From contig JANWWX010000039.1 of NCBI GenBank assembly GCA_025057195.1, positions 1-8,606 on the forward strand: a stretch of 8,606 nucleotides of DNA, written 5' to 3'. The position numbers and the translations under genes were made by a program. Shown in pieces: positions 6,620 through 8,606 of this stretch. The notes under the pieces were generated by a model, which saw only the letters and a program-made list of their open reading frames with translations, ran no database searches and was not told the DNA's origin. The DNA is from Leptospiraceae bacterium (lineage in GTDB: Bacteria > Spirochaetota > Leptospiria > Turneriellales > Turneriellaceae). Position 1 is the first letter of the stretch. Each line of letters begins with the position of its first letter.

Positions 6620-7102
6620 ATGGTGAAAAAGACTCTATATTGGGTGTTCCCCGCGCTCGTGCTTTTGACAGCATTCTGCGGGGGAAGCAAGCAAGGGCTG
6701 CAGAATATCAGCCAGGGCGAGGGTTCCACCGATTCGGAAGAGGAAGGTTTTGTCGGTGAGGACAAACTGCTGGTCAAAGGCGATGGTGTTTCGCCTGCCG
6801 GGCTGACGACGCAGCTGCAGAAGGAGGCGGCGGCCAAGGAGGCGGCACGCATGGATGCGCAGCGTAAGGTCATTGAGATCTGCCGTGGGGCCAATATCCA
6901 GGCAGCAGCCACAGTGGACAACTTTGCGCTGGCAGGCTCTGCCGTGGGTAAAGACCTGGTCGGCCGGCTCAAAGGAGCAAAGGTCAAGAAGGCCAACTGC
7001 AAACCGGACGGAGACCGTGTTGGCTGCAAGGTCTTGATGGAAATCTACAAAAAGGGCATCAAGAAAGAATGCGAAATGGCTATGGCGGAGCTCGCCAAGT
7101 AG
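6620..7102 (+). CDS. LPP20-like lipoprotein
   Basis: This 160-residue envelope protein begins with MVKK, a hydrophobic stretch and Cys20 followed by Gly-Gly-Ser, which is a lipoprotein signal peptide. The residue before the cysteine is Phe19 (LLTAFC), which violates the enteric lipobox but could fit the relaxed spirochaetal one. A Ser/Glu-rich linker (about 24-46) follows. An alanine-rich helix at about 65-90 (QLQKEAAAKEAARMDAQRK) then leads into IEICRGANIQAAATVDNF and a second helix. This order, a helix rich in Ala and Arg leading to a strand with GAxI and a T-V-x-x-F stretch, recalls the LPP20/FlgT-N fold of outer-membrane lipoproteins. Cys88, Cys127 and Cys136 and a C-terminal cysteine could form disulfides. 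AAAGGAG lies 12 bases before the ATG, and a strong terminator follows, so the gene is probably a single transcription unit. Its function is unknown. Confidence 0.85.
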   Translation: MVKKTLYWVFPALVLLTAFCGGSKQGLQNISQGEGSTDSEEEGFVGEDKLLVKGDGVSPAGLTTQLQKEAAAKEAARMDAQRKVIEICRGANIQAAATVDNFALAGSAVGKDLVGRLKGAKVKKANCKPDGDRVGCKVLMEIYKKGIKKECEMAMAELAK

Positions 7103-7128
7103 CAAGTTTCAGAAAAACCTAATCGTGT

Positions 7129-7158
7129 AAAACGGGTGGCAAAGCCACCCGTTTTTTT
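7129..7158 (+). terminator. Rho-independent terminator after the lipoprotein gene
   Basis: AAAACGGGTGGC, an AAA loop and GCCACCCGTTTT form a 12-bp stem whose GC core is 8 bp, and the T-run continues to seven Ts (7152-7158). It starts 26 bases after the TAG of the lipoprotein gene. It has the standard form of an intrinsic terminator on the + strand. The A-run on the opposite side may let it work in both directions. Confidence 0.93.
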
Positions 7159-7159
7159 G

Positions 7160-7606
7160 TCTGTGCTGCTGCATAATACAAGAATTGGCAATCTGCGGCG
7201 GCCGGCATCGTGGACTGCTAAGAAGGCACTTAAGTGTGCAGCGCCCAAGCCTGTAGCGCCATCGATGGCTTCTGCAGAGCTGAGGCGAGCACCATGTTTT
7301 ATTTTCTCGTGGCCACTGCACGGTATGTGGCTATGAGCCGCACAACTACTTGTGTTATTTATCCGCGCAGCTGGCTTTTGTGCGCCCACGAGAAGAGAAC
7401 TACAAACTGATGCCCCTCAATTTAACTCATCACCGTAAAGATTGCGCTTTAGAATTTTCGCTGGGCTAAAGGCACCAAAACTTTTTGTGTTAATTTCTGA
7501 ATTAGGGCCACGAACTCTTTCCAGCCAATGGTTTGATGGTTACGCGCAACAATATCCTTGATGCGCTGTGCCAAGAACATTGCTTTTTAATTTTGGCCTG
7601 CAGACG
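7160..7606. other. Intergenic region with no confident gene; possible remnants
   Basis: About 450 bases separate the terminator from the FG-GAP lipoprotein gene. The longer open frames here overlap the lipoprotein gene or terminator and have poor protein character. Two stretches look more protein-like. On the + strand, 7284-7469 is open for 61 codons and encodes a Cys/His motif (HCTVCGYEPHNYLC), but it follows a stop at 7281 and has no start codon near its beginning. On the - strand there is a 43-codon frame, listed separately. Both may be decayed gene ends. I see no tRNA or insertion-sequence ends. Confidence 0.4.
7449..7580 (-). CDS. Possible 43-residue ORF or gene remnant
   Basis: An ATG at 7580-7578 opens a 43-residue frame ending at TAA (7451-7449). 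The product is a basic, amphipathic peptide (LAQRIKDIVARNHQTIGWKE in its first half, then a Leu/Val/Lys-rich second half ending QRKF) that looks like a real helical protein segment rather than random translation. There is a stop two codons upstream of the ATG, so it does not extend, and no good ribosome-binding site is present. It could be a small protein or the C-terminal end of a decayed gene such as a transposase or antitoxin. I cannot name a family. Confidence 0.25.
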   Translation of the reverse strand: MFLAQRIKDIVARNHQTIGWKEFVALIQKLTQKVLVPLAQRKF

Positions 7607-7651
7607 ACTTTCAACGCATACTATTATGGAGGTGTAGTATGCGTTTTAAGT
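7607..7651 (+). promoter_or_regulatory. Start-codon-sequestering hairpin of the FG-GAP lipoprotein gene
   Basis: AACGCATACTA (7613-7623) and TAGTATGCGTT (7635-7645) are perfect reverse complements, an 11-bp stem around the 11-base loop TTATGGAGGTG. Beyond a 2-base mismatch, four more pairs (7607-7610 with 7648-7651) extend it. The loop displays the Shine-Dalgarno GGAGG (7628-7632). The ATG start (7639-7641), six bases downstream, is fully paired in the stem. In mRNA this should limit initiation until the stem opens. As DNA, the same palindrome could instead be an operator. Confidence 0.7.
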
Positions 7652-8606
7652 TTTATGTTGTGGCATTGATCGCCTGTATTACATTGGGTTGTAAGAGCTA
7701 TTTGGGCCAGGCGGATAAATTTGATCAGGCATCGAGTTCAACCACTGATGGTGGCGCAGGTGGCAGTGGTGGTACTGGCACATTCACCGTCGGTGGCACG
7801 CTCTCTGGGCTTTCAGGAACGCTGGTTTTACAAAACAATGGTGGAGACAATCTTACTCTCACAAGCAACGGCAATTTTACCTTTGCCACTGCGCTGCCCA
7901 ATGGTGAAAATTATGATGTCACGGTATTAACTAACCCAGTGGGCCAGGTCTGCCACGTGCGCGACAACCAAGGCACGATTGCTGGCGCCAACGTGACCAA
8001 CATTGTTGTGCACTGCGCTTCGGATAGTGGCTGGACTCAAGATGCTTACCTCAAAGCGTCCAATATAGAAGCAAATGACCAGTTTGGCTATTCCGTTGCA
8101 ATCTCAGGCTCTACAATTGTGGTCGGAGCACCACAGGAAGACTCCAACGCGACAACGATCGAGAATGGCGATGGCTTGGCTTCGGGCATGAACGGTGCCA
8201 ACAACTCTGGTGCAGTATATGTGTTCAAACGTGACGCCAGCGGCAATTGGATCCAAGATGCTTACCTCAAAGCATCCAATGCAGAGGCAAATGATGAGTT
8301 TGGCCGCGCGGTAGCCATCTCAGGATCGACAATCGTAGTTGGGGCTTACAAAGAAGATTCTAACCAGACGACGATCACCAATGACGATAACTCAGCCTCG
8401 GGTGTAAACGGCGCCAATGAGTCCGGCGCAGTCTATGTTTTTAAGCGCGATGCCAACGGCAACTGGACTCAAGATGCTTACCTAAAAGCCTCCAATGCTG
8501 AGGCAGGTGATACATTCGGCCATGCTGTGGCAATCTCAGGCTCTACAATTGTGGTCGGAGCACCACAGGAAGACTCCAACGCGACAACGATCGAGAATGG
8601 CGATGG
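7639..8606 (+). CDS. FG-GAP repeat lipoprotein (3' end beyond window)
   Basis: The frame runs from a well-placed ATG (GGAGG six bases upstream) to the right edge without a stop, giving 322 visible residues. MRFKFYVVALIACITLGC is a lipoprotein signal with Cys18 as the lipidated residue. A Gly/Ser/Thr-rich linker (32-47) leads to a small beta-domain at 48-127 (VGGTLSGLSGTLVLQNNGGD, then FTFATALPNG), seen at the N-terminus of many bacterial surface lipoproteins; Cys105 and Cys126 may pair. From Trp132 come 72-residue repeats, each with FGxxVAISGSTIVVGA and SGAVYVFKRD, the FG-GAP (integrin-alpha-like) blade pattern. Two full units and part of a third are visible. Homologues usually have several more, making a beta-propeller. 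Outer-membrane or surface location is likely and the function is unknown; the blades may bind calcium, ligands or other cells. It is preceded by a start-codon hairpin. Confidence 0.9.
   Translation, partial: MRFKFYVVALIACITLGCKSYLGQADKFDQASSSTTDGGAGGSGGTGTFTVGGTLSGLSGTLVLQNNGGDNLTLTSNGNFTFATALPNGENYDVTVLTNPVGQVCHVRDNQGTIAGANVTNIVVHCASDSGWTQDAYLKASNIEANDQFGYSVAISGSTIVVGAPQEDSNATTIENGDGLASGMNGANNSGAVYVFKRDASGNWIQDAYLKASNAEANDEFGRAVAISGSTIVVGAYKEDSNQTTITNDDNSASGVNGANESGAVYVFKRDANGNWTQDAYLKASNAEAGDTFGHAVAISGSTIVVGAPQEDSNATTIENGD
8032..8606 (+). repeat. 216-bp in-frame tandem repeats encoding FG-GAP blades
   Basis: Units begin at 8032, 8248 and 8464, exactly 216 bases (72 codons) apart, each starting at the Trp codon before CAAGATGCTTACCT. 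The third unit is cut by the window edge. Bases 8098-8174 of unit 1 and 8530-8606 of unit 3 are identical over all 77 positions, whereas unit 2 differs at many positions in the same interval (for example GAYKEDSNQTTITNDD instead of GAPQEDSNATTIENGD). The tandem array lies inside the lipoprotein gene. Confidence 0.9.

Noticed and set aside
6635..7105. A minus-strand 156-codon frame opposite the LPP20-like lipoprotein
   Set aside because: The plus strand has a signal peptide, a ribosome-binding site and a terminator; the minus frame is its antisense shadow.
7045..7389. A minus-strand 114-codon frame spanning the lipoprotein end and terminator
   Set aside because: It crosses a strong intrinsic terminator, overlaps the real lipoprotein gene and shows no motif or ribosome-binding site.
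7607..7651. The inverted repeat as the end of an insertion sequence
   Set aside because: Both arms lie within 45 bases around a start codon, no transposase gene is bounded by them, and no target-site duplication is visible.
8032..8606. Possible CRISPR or non-coding repeat array
   Set aside because: The period is 216 bases, units are in frame and encode FG-GAP blades, and there are no short repeats separated by unique spacers.

Overview
The window reads like ordinary chromosomal DNA of a free-living Gram-negative bacterium with many lipoproteins. A spirochaete of the Leptospirales (Turneriella-like) is my best guess. The reasons are moderate GC (near 50% by eye), a phenylalanine-containing lipobox, an LPP20-like lipoprotein, an FG-GAP lipoprotein and few strong Shine-Dalgarno sites. 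No marker gene in the window proves the taxonomy.

Layout. (1) 1-2676, + strand: the end of a carbohydrate ABC importer operon. It holds an ATPase truncated by the window edge and two inner-membrane permeases, each joined to the previous gene by a 4-base ATGA overlap. The solute-binding protein is not visible and may lie to the left. (2) 2800-3042, +: a free-standing 80-residue lipoyl-carrier protein behind a 7-bp dyad. (3) 5182-3051, - strand: a tight four-gene cluster transcribed right to left. It holds an ArsC-family reductase, a single-domain phosphopantothenate-cysteine ligase (CoaB), a degenerate nucleosidase-like protein whose GTG start overlaps the coaB stop, and a small secreted protein. 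(4) 5311-6291, +: homoserine kinase (thrB), divergent from the cluster, with a GTG start just downstream of a hairpin. (5) 6292-6619: an AT-rich, A-tract-rich spacer. (6) 6620-7102, +: an LPP20-like lipoprotein followed by a strong intrinsic terminator. (7) 7160-7606: a spacer with no convincing gene but two short open stretches that may be remnants. (8) 7639 to the right edge, +: a large lipoprotein with 72-residue FG-GAP (beta-propeller) repeats.

The ABC genes form one import machine, and the - strand cluster looks like one transcription unit with mixed functions. The rest are single-gene units. The most unusual feature is at 7607-7651: a perfect 11-bp inverted repeat around the start of the FG-GAP lipoprotein gene. 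It would put the Shine-Dalgarno sequence in the loop and the AUG inside the stem, which suggests structure-controlled translation. I saw no CRISPR array, tRNA, rRNA, complete insertion sequence or defence system.
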